Source of the DNA: Bradymonas sp963697525
GTDB lineage: Bacteria; Myxococcota_A; Bradymonadia; Bradymonadales; Bradymonadaceae
Length of the DNA stretch: 64,000 nucleotides
Direction: 5' to 3'
Assembly (NCBI GenBank): GCA_963697525.1
Contig: OY969087.1
Coordinates: 5,022,001 to 5,086,000 of the forward strand
The position numbers and the translations under genes are program-made. This document shows, in pieces, positions 43,885 to 55,553 of this stretch (position 1 is the stretch's first letter; every line of letters starts with the position of its first letter). The notes under the pieces were generated by a model. It was not told where the DNA came from, ran no database searches, and saw only the letters and a program-made list of their open reading frames with translations.

Positions 43885-44949
43885 TCAGGCACTCGCCTGA
43901 AGGCGTCGTTCTTGCTGCTCGACCAACCACTTGACCAGGCGACGATAGTCGATGGCCCCACGGCTCTCGGGGGCGTATTCGAAGATCGTCTTTTCCTCGC
44001 TGGGGGCTTCCTTGAGGCGTGTATTGACGCGCACCGGCGGCAAAACTTTGTCGTGGAAGTAGCCCTTGAGCGTCTTGACCGCTTCGTCGCTGATATTGTT
44101 GCGCATGTCGTAGAACGTGGGCAGGATCCCCAGCACGCTGATGGGGTGCATCAACACGCGGTTGATGTTGCGCAGGGTCTTCATGACCTGCTTGACGCCC
44201 ACGAGGCTCAAAAAGTCGCACGCCACCGGCACGATGAGGTGATCGGCGAAGGTCAGCGCGTTCATATTGAGCAGCGACAGGCTCGGGCCGCAGTCGAGCA
44301 GGATGACGTCGTAGCCGCTGTCGTCGAGCAGGCGCTTGCGCAACAATTTGTCGCGGTCGTCGTCGCGGCGGGCCAAAAAGATCTCCGCCGAGGCGAGGGT
44401 GTCGTCGGCGGGCAGGATGTCCAGGTTGGGCCGCGCCGAGACGGTGCATTCGTCCAGGCGAGCGCCTTCGACGATGACGTGGTACAGCGTCTTTTTGCCG
44501 CTGACGCCCAGGCTGACGCCGACGTGGCCCTGGCTATCGACGTCGATGATGAGCACCTTGTAGCCGCGCTCGGCCAGCCCGGCGCCCAGGTTGACCGTGG
44601 TGGTGGTCTTGCCGGTGCCGCCCTTCTGGTTGAGCACGGCGATGCGCATGGGGCCGTCCTCATGTTGGACCACGCGGCGCCGATAATCGGTCACCGACGG
44701 CTTGCGGCACTCCATGCTGCAATAATAGACGGTCTCGCCATCCTGGGTGGCCTTTTGGAAGGCGTATTTGAGCTCGAAGTGCTTGCCGCAGGCGCTGCAC
44801 TCGACCTCGCCGCGCTCGGCGGTGGCCTCCTGGCGGCACTGCTGACTGCAAAAATACACCACTCCTTGTTGTGTGCGCTCGATCTGGTAGCGAAACTTGA
44901 CCAGAAACTGCTTGTCGCAGACCGAGCACTCCTTGAGCGCCGTAGCCAT
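43885..44949 (-). CDS. ParA-like ATPase with two N-terminal zinc-finger modules
   Basis: This 354-residue protein has a deviant Walker A 'NQKGGTGKTTTTVNLGAGLA' (about 107-126), the ParA 'LIIDVDSQGHVG' switch and 'VILLDCGPSLSLLNMNAL', so it is a MinD/ParA family ATPase of the DNA- or protein-positioning kind. Before it lie two similar Cys modules: 'CSVCDKQF...YFCSQQCR' (about 8-39) and 'CSACGKHF...YYCSMECR' (about 51-81), each with C-x2-C and C-x3-C pairs typical of zinc binding. No parB or parS is nearby, which argues against the chromosomal segregation ParA. Confidence 0.85.
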   Translation of the reverse strand: MATALKECSVCDKQFLVKFRYQIERTQQGVVYFCSQQCRQEATAERGEVECSACGKHFELKYAFQKATQDGETVYYCSMECRKPSVTDYRRRVVQHEDGPMRIAVLNQKGGTGKTTTTVNLGAGLAERGYKVLIIDVDSQGHVGVSLGVSGKKTLYHVIVEGARLDECTVSARPNLDILPADDTLASAEIFLARRDDDRDKLLRKRLLDDSGYDVILLDCGPSLSLLNMNALTFADHLIVPVACDFLSLVGVKQVMKTLRNINRVLMHPISVLGILPTFYDMRNNISDEAVKTLKGYFHDKVLPPVRVNTRLKEAPSEEKTIFEYAPESRGAIDYRRLVKWLVEQQERRLQASA

Positions 44950-45076
44950 CGATTGACTCTCCGTGTCCTGGAAACCGCAGCCGGCGGGGGGCGGGCCGGC
45001 ATGCCAGCAAAGTCGGCTTGCTCAAGGTAGTGAAGCACGCCCGCTGCGGTCAAGCCCCGTCGGCTGTGCGAGGCGC

Positions 45077-46075
45077 TCAGGAGGGGCGTTGGCGCGGCTT
45101 CGACGAGCCGGACTTGCCCCCGGCTCGCTTGGTCGACTGTTTGGGATAATCCGACCAGTGCCGCCCGTTCTTGCTGCTGGCCTGCTTGATCTCCTTGCTG
45201 CGCTTTTTGCTCAACTGCTTGCTGGCCTTCTCGGCGTCCTTGCGCGACTTGTCGGCGCCCTTGACGTCGGCCTGCTTCTGGCCCTTGGAGTGGACCACTT
45301 GCTCGACGGGGTCGCTGACGTACTCCCAGCTCTCGCCGTCGCCCCAGGGGCCCTGCCCGTCGTTCCACGGGCCGCGCACGTCCTCACCGTCGCTCAAGTT
45401 GTAGTATTTGTGGGTAAACCGTGGGTCGCCCTGCAGGATGCCCGGCGGGAAGTTCTGGTCGATGTCGTCGAGCGCGGCCTGGAACTGTTGGAAGTGGGCG
45501 ATCTCGCGGGTCATCAAAAAGCCCAGCGTGTCCTTGACGTCGGGGTCGTCGGTGAATTGCATCAGGTACTCGTACACGATCTTGGCGCGCGACTCGGCGG
45601 CGATATTCGAGCGCAGATCGACGGTGGGATCGCCGTTGGCGGTGACGTAGGCGCCGCTCCACGGGGTCCCCTGGCTGTCGGTGAGCTTGGGGCCGCCGCC
45701 GCTGAGCACCAAAAATTGGGGGTCCATGATGGACTCGTGGATGAACTGATCTTTTTTGGCCGCGTCGCCCATGACCTGCATCCACTCGACGTTGTTGGCG
45801 GCGTCTTTGAGCTCGCCGTTGATCCCGTCGAGCAGCATGGTGATGGTCGCCCCGACGATCTCGAGGTGGCTCAACTCCTCGGAGGCGATGTCCATGAGCA
45901 GGTCGTACTTCTCCGGGTAGGGACGCCGGCAGCCAAACGCCTGCACGAAGTACTGCATGGCGGCCTTGAGCTCACCGTTGCCGCCGCCGAATTGTTCGAG
46001 CAGGATGCTCGCAAAGCGTGGGTCGGGCTGGGAGACGCGTGCGTCGAACTGCAACTCCTTGACGTGACAGAACAT
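45077..46075 (-). CDS. Manganese catalase family protein
   Basis: This 332-residue ferritin-like protein would disproportionate hydrogen peroxide with a dimanganese centre. The ligand pattern is present: Glu35 ('GGNGELKAAMQYF'), 'EELSHLE' (66-72), Glu161 ('AAESRAKIVYEYL') and His194 ('REIAHFQQF'). The last ~60 residues are Lys/Ser/Arg-rich ('KQLSKKRSKEIKQ') and probably disordered. Such tails are found on some spore-coat-type relatives, but the role here is unknown. It precedes the ParA-like gene on the same strand. Confidence 0.88.
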   Translation of the reverse strand: MFCHVKELQFDARVSQPDPRFASILLEQFGGGNGELKAAMQYFVQAFGCRRPYPEKYDLLMDIASEELSHLEIVGATITMLLDGINGELKDAANNVEWMQVMGDAAKKDQFIHESIMDPQFLVLSGGGPKLTDSQGTPWSGAYVTANGDPTVDLRSNIAAESRAKIVYEYLMQFTDDPDVKDTLGFLMTREIAHFQQFQAALDDIDQNFPPGILQGDPRFTHKYYNLSDGEDVRGPWNDGQGPWGDGESWEYVSDPVEQVVHSKGQKQADVKGADKSRKDAEKASKQLSKKRSKEIKQASSKNGRHWSDYPKQSTKRAGGKSGSSKPRQRPS

Positions 46076-46277
46076 TGATCGAAGTCCGTGGTGCGGGTTG
46101 GGTGGTTGCGAACGGATGTCCGACGGCTATCCAACGTCCACATCGCAGGAACTGCCGACGACCACCACTCCAGCACAGACGGGCGATTACAACCGTGGGC
46201 GGGCCTTCGAGCCCGATGACAGCACGTCGACTTACGGTGTTGGGAAACCTGAGCGCACCGGCGCCCCCGTCAAGCGC

Positions 46278-47246
46278 TCAGGCCTCGTCGGCCTCGGCGG
46301 ACGGCTGCGAGCGCAATCGGAAGACCACCAGCGCCCCCATCCCCAGCACCACGCCGAACCACAGGGTGGCAAAGCGGATCAAATAGGTGGCGGCGGCCGC
46401 GCCGGCCTCGGCGTCGAAGGCGTGCATCACCAGCAACACTCCGATCATGCTGCCCTCGGTCACGCCCAACCCGCCGGGCAGGAAGCTGACCGCCCCCAGG
46501 ATGGTGGTCATCGCGAAGACGAAGGCGGCCAATTGCAGGGTGGCGTGCGGCGAGCCCAGCGCGTCGAGGATGAGGTAAAACGCCACTGCTTCCATCGACC
46601 AGCCCACCACGCTGAGCAGCGTCGTCCAGCTCAGCACGCCCACCTTCAACAATTGGCGGGCCGATTCGTAGGACTGCTCGAGCTGGGGGCGAAACCGACC
46701 CACCACGGGCAATTTCTCGCACACGTCGAGCAGCCGCGCGATCAGCGGCGGGCTGTTCAACGCCACGATCAACGCGATCACCAGCCCCAGGCTCACCCCG
46801 AAGGCCACCCGCCCGAAGTCGAAGGTGGTGATGCCCACCGCCGCGATGACGAATAGGCCGAGCAGGTCGGTGACCCGCTCGGCGAAGACCACCGGGGCAC
46901 TGCGAGCGACCGGAAAGCCGTGGCGCTCCTTGAGCAACACGCTCTTGAGCACCTCGCCGACCTTGCCCGGGGTGACCGACATGACCATGCCCGCCAGGAA
47001 GATATTGAGGCTCGACCCCACCGGAATGCGCATGCCCAGCCGGCCCAAAAAAAAGTGCCACTTGGCAAAGCGCATCGCGTAGTTGAGCAGCGACAGCCCC
47101 AGCGCCGCCGCCATGATGGTCAATGGCAAGCTCGTCAGGTGGGAGACGAGCGCGCGCACGTCGGTGGACAGGGCGATGGCCGCATAGACCAGCGCCCCCA
47201 AGACCACCCCTCCCACTATGCGTCGCTCGAGCTTGCTCACCTTCAT
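46278..47246 (-). CDS. UPF0104/lysylphosphatidylglycerol-synthase-type membrane protein
   Basis: This 322-residue protein has about eight hydrophobic segments and the family motifs 'NIFLAGMVMSVTPGKVGEVLKSVLL', 'VVFAERVTDLLGL' and 'VSFLPGGLGVTEGSMIG'. It is the flippase-like transmembrane domain without the synthetase domain, so lipid transport or scrambling is inferred. The start at 47246 gives the family length; upstream in-frame ATGs (47318, 47339) add a basic, non-conserved extension. It is divergent from the following lipoprotein gene. Confidence 0.85.
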   Translation of the reverse strand: MKVSKLERRIVGGVVLGALVYAAIALSTDVRALVSHLTSLPLTIMAAALGLSLLNYAMRFAKWHFFLGRLGMRIPVGSSLNIFLAGMVMSVTPGKVGEVLKSVLLKERHGFPVARSAPVVFAERVTDLLGLFVIAAVGITTFDFGRVAFGVSLGLVIALIVALNSPPLIARLLDVCEKLPVVGRFRPQLEQSYESARQLLKVGVLSWTTLLSVVGWSMEAVAFYLILDALGSPHATLQLAAFVFAMTTILGAVSFLPGGLGVTEGSMIGVLLVMHAFDAEAGAAAATYLIRFATLWFGVVLGMGALVVFRLRSQPSAEADEA

Positions 47247-47395
47247 CCCCGCGTGCCCACAGTGCCGATGCGTGCGCCTCCCGGCGACGTCGCAAACGCC
47301 GCGTTGGATTTTGCGCATCGTGGAGGCTTCCGATACCATGCACGCGTCGCGATTGTCATCAATGCGATTGTCCCCGACGCTGCTTCAAAGACATC

Positions 47396-47926
47396 ATGAA
47401 ACACACTCGATTTCCAGCATTACTCGCCCTTCTCTGTGCTTGTTTCCTCGGCGGTTGCGCGTGGGGCTACGCCGGCGAAGACGGCAAAGTCGTCACCGAA
47501 CCCCAGGTCCATCAGGACACCAAGGTCGTCAAATTCGACGAGTCGCCCCAGGCCGACGACCAGCCCGCCGTCCAGTCCTCTAAGGAGGCCAAGCCGGCCG
47601 ACCCCGGCTCGCCGTGTGGCGTCGACACCTTCACCATCGAGCGCTACACCGCCGAGAAGCACGAGACCAAGACCATCAAGTGTGCCGACCACACCGTGGT
47701 CCACGTCGAGCGAACGCCCATGGGCGACACCCAACTGCAGGAGGCCCGCGCGGCGGGCTATCCGGAGGGCGACTGGTTCGTGCTGGTCGACCCCAAGGGG
47801 CTGCGCGCCAAGTACCTGAGCAACGACGAATTGATCAAGATCTCCAAGCAGTTCGACGTCAAGTACCTCGACAAGGACCGCACACACGACCTGCTGATCT
47901 ACCAGTACAACGATCGCGTGCAGTGA
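47396..47926 (+). CDS. Predicted lipoprotein of unknown function
   Basis: This 176-residue protein has a lipoprotein signal ending in LGGC (Cys at about 21), a Pro/Asp/Lys-rich linker and a mature domain rich in charged residues ('TFTIERYTAEKHETKTIK', 'YPEGDWFVLVDPKGLRAKYL'). I do not recognise a family. The start is set by the signal peptide; no clear ribosome-binding site precedes it. The longer open frame upstream lacks a signal peptide. Confidence 0.6.
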   Translation: MKHTRFPALLALLCACFLGGCAWGYAGEDGKVVTEPQVHQDTKVVKFDESPQADDQPAVQSSKEAKPADPGSPCGVDTFTIERYTAEKHETKTIKCADHTVVHVERTPMGDTQLQEARAAGYPEGDWFVLVDPKGLRAKYLSNDELIKISKQFDVKYLDKDRTHDLLIYQYNDRVQ

Positions 47927-48007
47927 GGCCGGCCAATTGACACCGCCCCGACCTCGAAACTAAGCTTGCCCCAATGACTTAGCGACAGTGTCAATCAGGA
48001 GACTCTG

Positions 48008-49789
48008 ATGCAGAGTACCGAGCCCGTAGCGGAATCGGAGTTCGAGCTCACCCCCGAGCTCAAGGAGGAGGCCCGCCTCGCCCGGCGCTTCTTTGGCCAA
48101 ATCGATCGCATGGGCACGCTGCTGAGCGGCTATCCGGCCGGCCATCCCGTCGTCGAGCAGGCGGTGTCCAATACCTACGATGCCCTCTACGAGTATTTCG
48201 AGCTCAACGACCGGCTGACCATCCAGGTCGACCCCCATACGATGGTGCTGTCGGGCACCGACCAGATCGTCTGGGAGACCGACGAGCCCAAGGATTATTG
48301 CTTTGCGCTGAGCCGCGACGGGATCTTTCTGATCCACCTGCTCGCCGGCATGGCCAAGGCCGAGCTGCGCCGCTTCGTCGACATCCTCAACACCCTGGTC
48401 GACCCCACCGACATCATGACCGACGCGGTCAGCCTGATGTTCGAGGCCAACTTCAGCTACATCGCCTACGAGGCCATCGACGAATCGCTGGCCGCCCTGG
48501 CCGGCATCGACGCCGACATCCGCGACCGCGACACCGCCGAAGAGCGCGAGATGATCGAGGAGATGTTCAACGACGCCTTCGAGAACGTCGAAGAACAGCA
48601 GGCGCAGATGGGCGTGTCCAATACCATGGACAACCAATTCCAGATCCGCATGCAGGTGCGCAACCAGCGCCAGCAAAAGCTGGAGGTGGGCTCGCGCGAG
48701 TTTCTCGACCTCGACGAACAAGCCCAACAACACTTGCTCGAGCTCAAGCGCGGGTTCACCGAGCACCGCGAGCTCGAGCACCGCGAGGGCGAGATGCTCT
48801 CGGCGCTGCTGGGCGCGCGGCCCAAGCCCCAGCTTCGGCGTGAATGCGTCTCGCAGATCGGCGAGGTCATGGGCTCGCTGGTCGAGGGCAACGAGCCCTG
48901 GGAGGCGCTGAGTTTCCTCAAGCTCATCCACGCCTGGCGGGATCGCTTCGCCCCCGAGGTCGCCGACGAGCTCAAGGCGGTGGTCAAGGATTGCTTTACC
49001 CAGCAGCGCATGAACGCGCTGGTCAAGCAGGTCGCCATGGGCGACAAGCGCCAGCGGCGCTCCATCTTGCAGATGTTCGACGCGCTGCACCTGGACAAGG
49101 CGTCGATGACCCTGGTCACCGTGCTGGGGTGGGAACTCGAGGACGACACCCGTCAGGACATCATGGCGTATATCCGCAAACAGGCCGGCTTCGGGCTGGA
49201 CTTTTTGCGCGATGCCATCAACCACGTCTCCGAGGACCAGGTCGACTCCGTCCTCGAGATCCTCATCGGGCGCATGCCCGAGTCCCGCGACCTGCTCATC
49301 GAGCAGCTCCAGGCCGACCACACCCCGGCCGTCAAGACGCGCATTCTGGAGGCGCTTCGCGGCACCTGGGAAGACGCCCGCGAGATTCGCGACCTGCTCG
49401 TGCCCATGTTGGAGGCGTCGAACGTGCCGCTGCAGATGGAGGCGATTCGCAACTTCACCGAGGCGGCCCCCCAGCACGTGCCGCGCGTGATGGGCCCGAT
49501 GATCGACAACCGGCTGCGCAAACGCCCCGAGGAAGAAGTCCGCGAGATCATCACGCTGTTCGTCAAGCACGGCCGTGGTGCGGCCGTCGACCACCTGGAG
49601 TCGCTCATCCGCCGCCGCGGCATGGTCGGCGTCAGTGAGCAGGAATTGGCGGTGGTCATCATCCGCGCCCTGGTCAACAGCCGCCAGCCCCAGGTCGTCA
49701 AGCTGCTGCAGAGCATCTCCAAGGACTGGTTGGTGCCCAAGCGCATCCGCAACAACTGCAAAGAAGTCGCCGACTTGCTGAGCATGTAA
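48008..49789 (+). CDS. Helical-repeat protein of unknown function
   Basis: This 593-residue cytoplasmic protein has no signal peptide. The N-terminal half ('GYPAGHPVVEQAVSNTYDALYEYFE') leads into an acidic segment (about 170-240), and the C-terminal half is made of HEAT-like helical pairs ('VDSVLEILIGRMPESRDLLIEQL', 'AVDHLESLIRRRGMVGVSEQELA'). AGGAG lies seven bases before the ATG. It is followed by a related signalling gene at 49817, and both N-termini share a general layout, so the two may act together. No enzyme motif is visible. Confidence 0.75.
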   Translation: MQSTEPVAESEFELTPELKEEARLARRFFGQIDRMGTLLSGYPAGHPVVEQAVSNTYDALYEYFELNDRLTIQVDPHTMVLSGTDQIVWETDEPKDYCFALSRDGIFLIHLLAGMAKAELRRFVDILNTLVDPTDIMTDAVSLMFEANFSYIAYEAIDESLAALAGIDADIRDRDTAEEREMIEEMFNDAFENVEEQQAQMGVSNTMDNQFQIRMQVRNQRQQKLEVGSREFLDLDEQAQQHLLELKRGFTEHRELEHREGEMLSALLGARPKPQLRRECVSQIGEVMGSLVEGNEPWEALSFLKLIHAWRDRFAPEVADELKAVVKDCFTQQRMNALVKQVAMGDKRQRRSILQMFDALHLDKASMTLVTVLGWELEDDTRQDIMAYIRKQAGFGLDFLRDAINHVSEDQVDSVLEILIGRMPESRDLLIEQLQADHTPAVKTRILEALRGTWEDAREIRDLLVPMLEASNVPLQMEAIRNFTEAAPQHVPRVMGPMIDNRLRKRPEEEVREIITLFVKHGRGAAVDHLESLIRRRGMVGVSEQELAVVIIRALVNSRQPQVVKLLQSISKDWLVPKRIRNNCKEVADLLSM

Positions 49790-49816
49790 GCCCCGCTATC
49801 TGTTCGAGAAAACCTC

Positions 49817-51239
49817 ATGAGCACAGAACTGGATCAACAACCCGCCGGCGCCGATCTGAAGAACCCCCAGGTCTTCGGCAAGATGTTCGTCGACAGCATC
49901 TACAAGATCCTCAAGGTTGCCTCGATCTACAACGTCGAGCACAACCAGAACGCGCATCGCCATCGACGAGTTCATGAACGCGTTCGCCGAGGCGGTGCGC
50001 CTGACCGACGAAGGCACCATCTCGTTTGTCATTCGCGACGAGCTGGGCATCGTCAACGGCGAGACGCTGCGCCTGCGCCGCCGCGAGCAGCAGCGCCACA
50101 ACGAGCTGCGCGATCTCTTCGCCGCCGCCGACATCCGCGGGCTGGTGCTCGAGCAAGGGCTGAACACCGACCAACTGGTGCACTTTCTGGCCGAGCTCAA
50201 GCGCGCCACCGAGGGCGACGGCAACATGAAAGGGGTCAAAGTCCCCAACCTGCGCATCGAGCACGGCTCGCCGACGCGCTCCATTCGCGAGGCGCTGTCC
50301 AACGTCAACAAATCGATGTACGTCGCCCACGTGTACATCCGCGGGCTGGTCAAGACCAACAACGCCCACAAGACGGTGCGCGAGCGCCAGAGCGCGGACA
50401 TCCCCACCGGCGTCATCCGGCGCATTATGCAATCGATCTCGGAGCTGTTGGGTGACGAGGACTTCACCATCCTCGGGCTGCTGCCGCTGCGGCTGGTGCC
50501 GCCGGATTTGAGCGCCCACTCGTTCAACTCGGCGATCTACTCGATGCTGCTGGCCGATCGCCTCGGCCTGCCCGCCCAGATCGTCGCCTATGTGGGGATG
50601 GCCGTGATCTACCAGGATCTCGACCGCATCGTGGGCATCTCCATCGGCCAGCGCGACAAAGACGGCGGGCTCGACGACAACCAACAATTTCAGACCAACC
50701 TGCGCGACGTGGCCAAGATGCTCGAGCGCGTCCACGGCGACGTGATCTCGACCTTGCGCATCCTGCTGACCTACGAGCGCGGCTGCGACTACTCCAGGCC
50801 GGTGTCGCGCCCGTTTTACCGCTCGACGCGCAACCTGCACCTGGTCACACGCATCATCGACCTGGCGCGCACCTACGACCTGCTCATCCAGGGCCTGCAG
50901 GGCTACAAGCAACGCCGCCCGGACCTGGCCATCCAATACGTGCAGAGCCGCGCCGGCGAATCCTTCGACCCCACGCTGGTCGAACTGCTGGTCTCCACCC
51001 TGGGTATCTATCCCATCGGCACCACCGTCGAGCTGACCAGCGGCGAGAACGCCATCGTCATTCGCACGCCGGCGCCGTCGGCCGACCCTCGCCGCCCGGT
51101 CGTGCGCCTGCTCGACCGGCGCAACCCCACCGTCATCGACCTGTCCGAGCCGCGCTTTGCCGACATCGAGATCGCCCGCTCCATCGAGCTCGAGGCCGAC
51201 CAGGTCAACGCCGCCTCCGAAGTCTTCCTGCTGGCTTAA
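49817..51239 (+). pseudogene. Degenerate HD-GYP-like protein interrupted by a one-base frameshift
   Basis: Two frames describe one protein of about 473 residues. The first runs from ATG 49817 through 'VASIYNVEHNQNA' (49952-49954). The second continues with 'IAIDEFMNAFAEAVRLTDEG' from 49956 to the stop at 51239. Dropping one base near 49955 restores the frame. The C-terminal half resembles an HD-GYP domain ('LLADRLGLPAQIVAYVGMAVIYQD', 'RIIDLARTYDLLIQGLQGYKQ'), but 'SAHSFNSA' and 'YQDLDRI' replace the HD dyad and the GYP motif is missing, so phosphodiesterase activity is not expected. The break may be a sequencing error. Confidence 0.7.
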
Positions 51240-51289
51240 GTGGAATGGCGCAGTTCTTTTGGGAAACTTCGGGCGCTTCGACAAGGGTC

Positions 51290-51311
51290 GGGGCGCCGTG
51301 ATCTGCGCCCC
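51290..51311. terminator. Hairpin between convergent genes
   Basis: GGGGCGC-N8-GCGCCCC forms a seven-pair GC stem in the 108-bp gap between convergent stop codons at 51239 and 51348. On the plus strand it is followed by GGGCCGTTATTTCG, a weak T-rich run. It is a candidate bidirectional terminator. Confidence 0.5.
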
Positions 51312-51347
51312 GGGCCGTTATTTCGCCAGGAAAGTTGGTGACGCGAA

Positions 51348-53616
51348 TCACGCCACGCTGATGATGTCGCGCTGGAGCATCTGGGAGAGGACTTCGAGCG
51401 TCTCCAAGCGGCTCATGGAGCTGAGCTCGAGGATATCTTCGAACGAGCTCATGCCATCGATCTGGCTCAGCAGATAGCCGAAGCGGTGATCGAGGTTCAT
51501 GGAGGGAATGTCGCTCATGGTGACGTTGAGCTCGGGGATCTTGCTCAACGAACCCAGACGCGATTGATGCAGGCGCTCGAGTTCGCCCTCGACGGCGGTC
51601 ATCAACTCACGCCCCTCCTCGGGGGCGTCCTCGCGGGCCAGCAAGGACTCCAGTAGGTCGTGCGCCGACTCGAATTTGCCCTTCTCGTACAGACGACGAG
51701 CCTCGGACATCAGGGCGGCCACGGCGGCCTCGTCCTCCTGGACTTCGCTCTCGCGAATCTCCTCGAGGACGAACGAGGAGTTCGAATCAACCAGCGCCTG
51801 CTGGACGCCGGTGGGCGCCTCGTGGGCGAAGGGGTTGGGCGTATCGGCGCGTTGGCGCCCCGCCGAGACCTCCGAGAGTCCGTCGGCTGGAAGGGGCGTC
51901 GGTGTCGGGGTGGGCGTGGGCGTGGCCGACGGCGCCGGCGTCTTGGTCATCAGCGGCTCGCCACGATAGGGCCCCTGAGAGCCGCCCGACGAAGAGCCGT
52001 CGCCGGCCAACGACTCGGCGAGCTCGAAAAACTCGTCGTCGTCCAGCGAACTGCCCGCGTCTTTGGCCTCGGCCGGACTGGTATTCTCCTCGGTCGGCGA
52101 GCGGAACCGGGGGATCGACGGCATGCTCGCCGGAGTCTCCTGCAAATCTCGGTGTGAACGCTCCTGCGAATCCTCCGTGGATCCACCGGACAGCCGTCCT
52201 CCGCCCGCCCGCGACTCGGAGGGCATGGGCGCGTCGTCGGCGAGGTCTTCATCGTCGTCAAAGCCGAAATCGAACCCGCCGCTGGACGTGGAGGACTCCA
52301 CCGAACCGGCGCCCAAGCGACCCGGACCGGTAGCTTTGTCGGCCGGGTTTTCAAAGCCCAGGTCGAAGTCGAAGTCGTCCTCGTCGTCGGCCTGCGACTC
52401 CGGCGGCGGCGACACCTCGGCCTCCTCGGCGCGTGGCGGCGGCGACGACGGCACTTCGATGCGCGAGGCCGGATTTTCAAAGCCCAGGTCGAAGTCGAAC
52501 TCGTCGTCTTCGTCGTCCTGGTCGTCGGCGACCCGCGGCGGCGCGGGGGTGTGGGTGTCGTCCGACGTGCTCGTCGCGCTTCCGCGCATGACGCTCTGAG
52601 CGGCGAGCATGTCTTTGAGATGGTCGCTGCGCCGGGTGGCCTCGTCGACGAAACTGTGGCTGCCGCTGTCACCGGCAGGCTCGTTGGTCGGCTCGCTGTC
52701 GAAGGCCTCATCGGGCGCGGCGATGTCCGAGGGTTGGTCGGCGCTGCCCGACACCTCTTCGGAATCGTCGTCCAACAGCAATCCGTCGTCCCACAACTCG
52801 TCAAAAAGCGAGCGCTTCGCGGCCGGCTGGCGAGCGGTCTCGCGCAACTGCTGGCCGGCGTTGGCGTCCACCGCGTCGTGGGGTTTGGTCTCGCGCTCGT
52901 TTCCCGTGGGCACCACATTATGGGGCTTGGTCTCGCGCTGCTCCAGCCCCGTCGACGATGGCACCTGCGGGGGCACGTCGTCGACCGATGGCTCCTCGAG
53001 CGCGCGGCCGACTTCGTCGTCCAACTCCAGAAAGTCGTCGATCACATCGCTATTCGCCGAGTTCTCCACCAGCGCGAAGTCAACGGAGGCCGGGTCGTCC
53101 TCCTCGAAGTCGGACAACGCGTCCGACACATCGGAGACCTCCGAGAGTTGGGCGAAGTCGTCGGCGTCGAAGTCCAGGTCCAGAATCGAACGCCGCGTCG
53201 TCGACGTCCTCGAGCTCCATGTCGAACGCCGCGTCATCGAAGTCGCCGACGTCCAGCGAGAGCAGCTCGTCGTCGGCCACGTCCTCGAGATTGTCGTCGA
53301 TGACCGGCACCCACTCGGCCTCGGAGAGCCCCAGGGAGGCCTCGCTCAAGTCCTCGACCAACTGAAAAACATCACCGCCATAGCTCGTGAGGCGCTCGAT
53401 GATGAGGTCGGCCCAGCTCTGGGCTTCGCGGACTACCTCGGCGGGCGGCTCGTCGCGCAGGGCCTCGATCATGGTGTCGAGCTCCTTGTTGACGAATCCG
53501 GCCTCCCGAATATCGAGCATCACTCCGAGCGCTGAGCGCGCGTCTCCCCCATCGAGCAAGTCGCGTACCTTCTGAAACTGGTCCAGAAAGAACTGTTGTT
53601 GCGACGAATCAGTCAT
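51348..53616 (-). pseudogene. Acidic low-complexity protein, interrupted by a one-base frameshift
   Basis: The N-terminal frame (ATG 53616) encodes a helical domain ('SQQQFFLDQFQKVRDLLDGG') and an acidic part reading 'DFDDAAFDMELEDVDDAAFD'. The matching acidic continuation 'LDLDFDADDFAQLSEVSD' is in a second frame, which runs to 51348. Removing one base near 53184 (a TT on the minus strand) joins them into about 755 residues. The middle is Asp/Glu/Pro/Ser-rich with the repeated motif 'DFDLGFENPA' (twice). The C-terminal ~60 residues ('FGYLLSQIDGMSSFEDILEL') resemble the N-terminal module of the J-domain protein in this operon. It follows dnaK by 44 bp. Confidence 0.65.
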
Positions 53617-53660
53617 ACGTGTTCACCAATCCCGCAGTTCCGGGCAACACTATCCAGCGA

Positions 53661-55484
<1,824 letters not shown>

Positions 55485-55553
55485 GGAATGACTCCTTCCT
55501 CTACTGCGATGAAAATTCGGAGTGAATGCGCACGCGGCACCCACATGAGTGTT

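Noticed and set aside
43885..44949. Chromosome-partition ParA
   Set aside because: No parB or parS-like site lies nearby and the N-terminal Cys modules are not typical of segregation ParA; a positioning ATPase is more likely.
46098..46856. A His/Gln-rich plus-strand frame over the UPF0104 gene
   Set aside because: It is the antisense of a transmembrane gene with clear family motifs.
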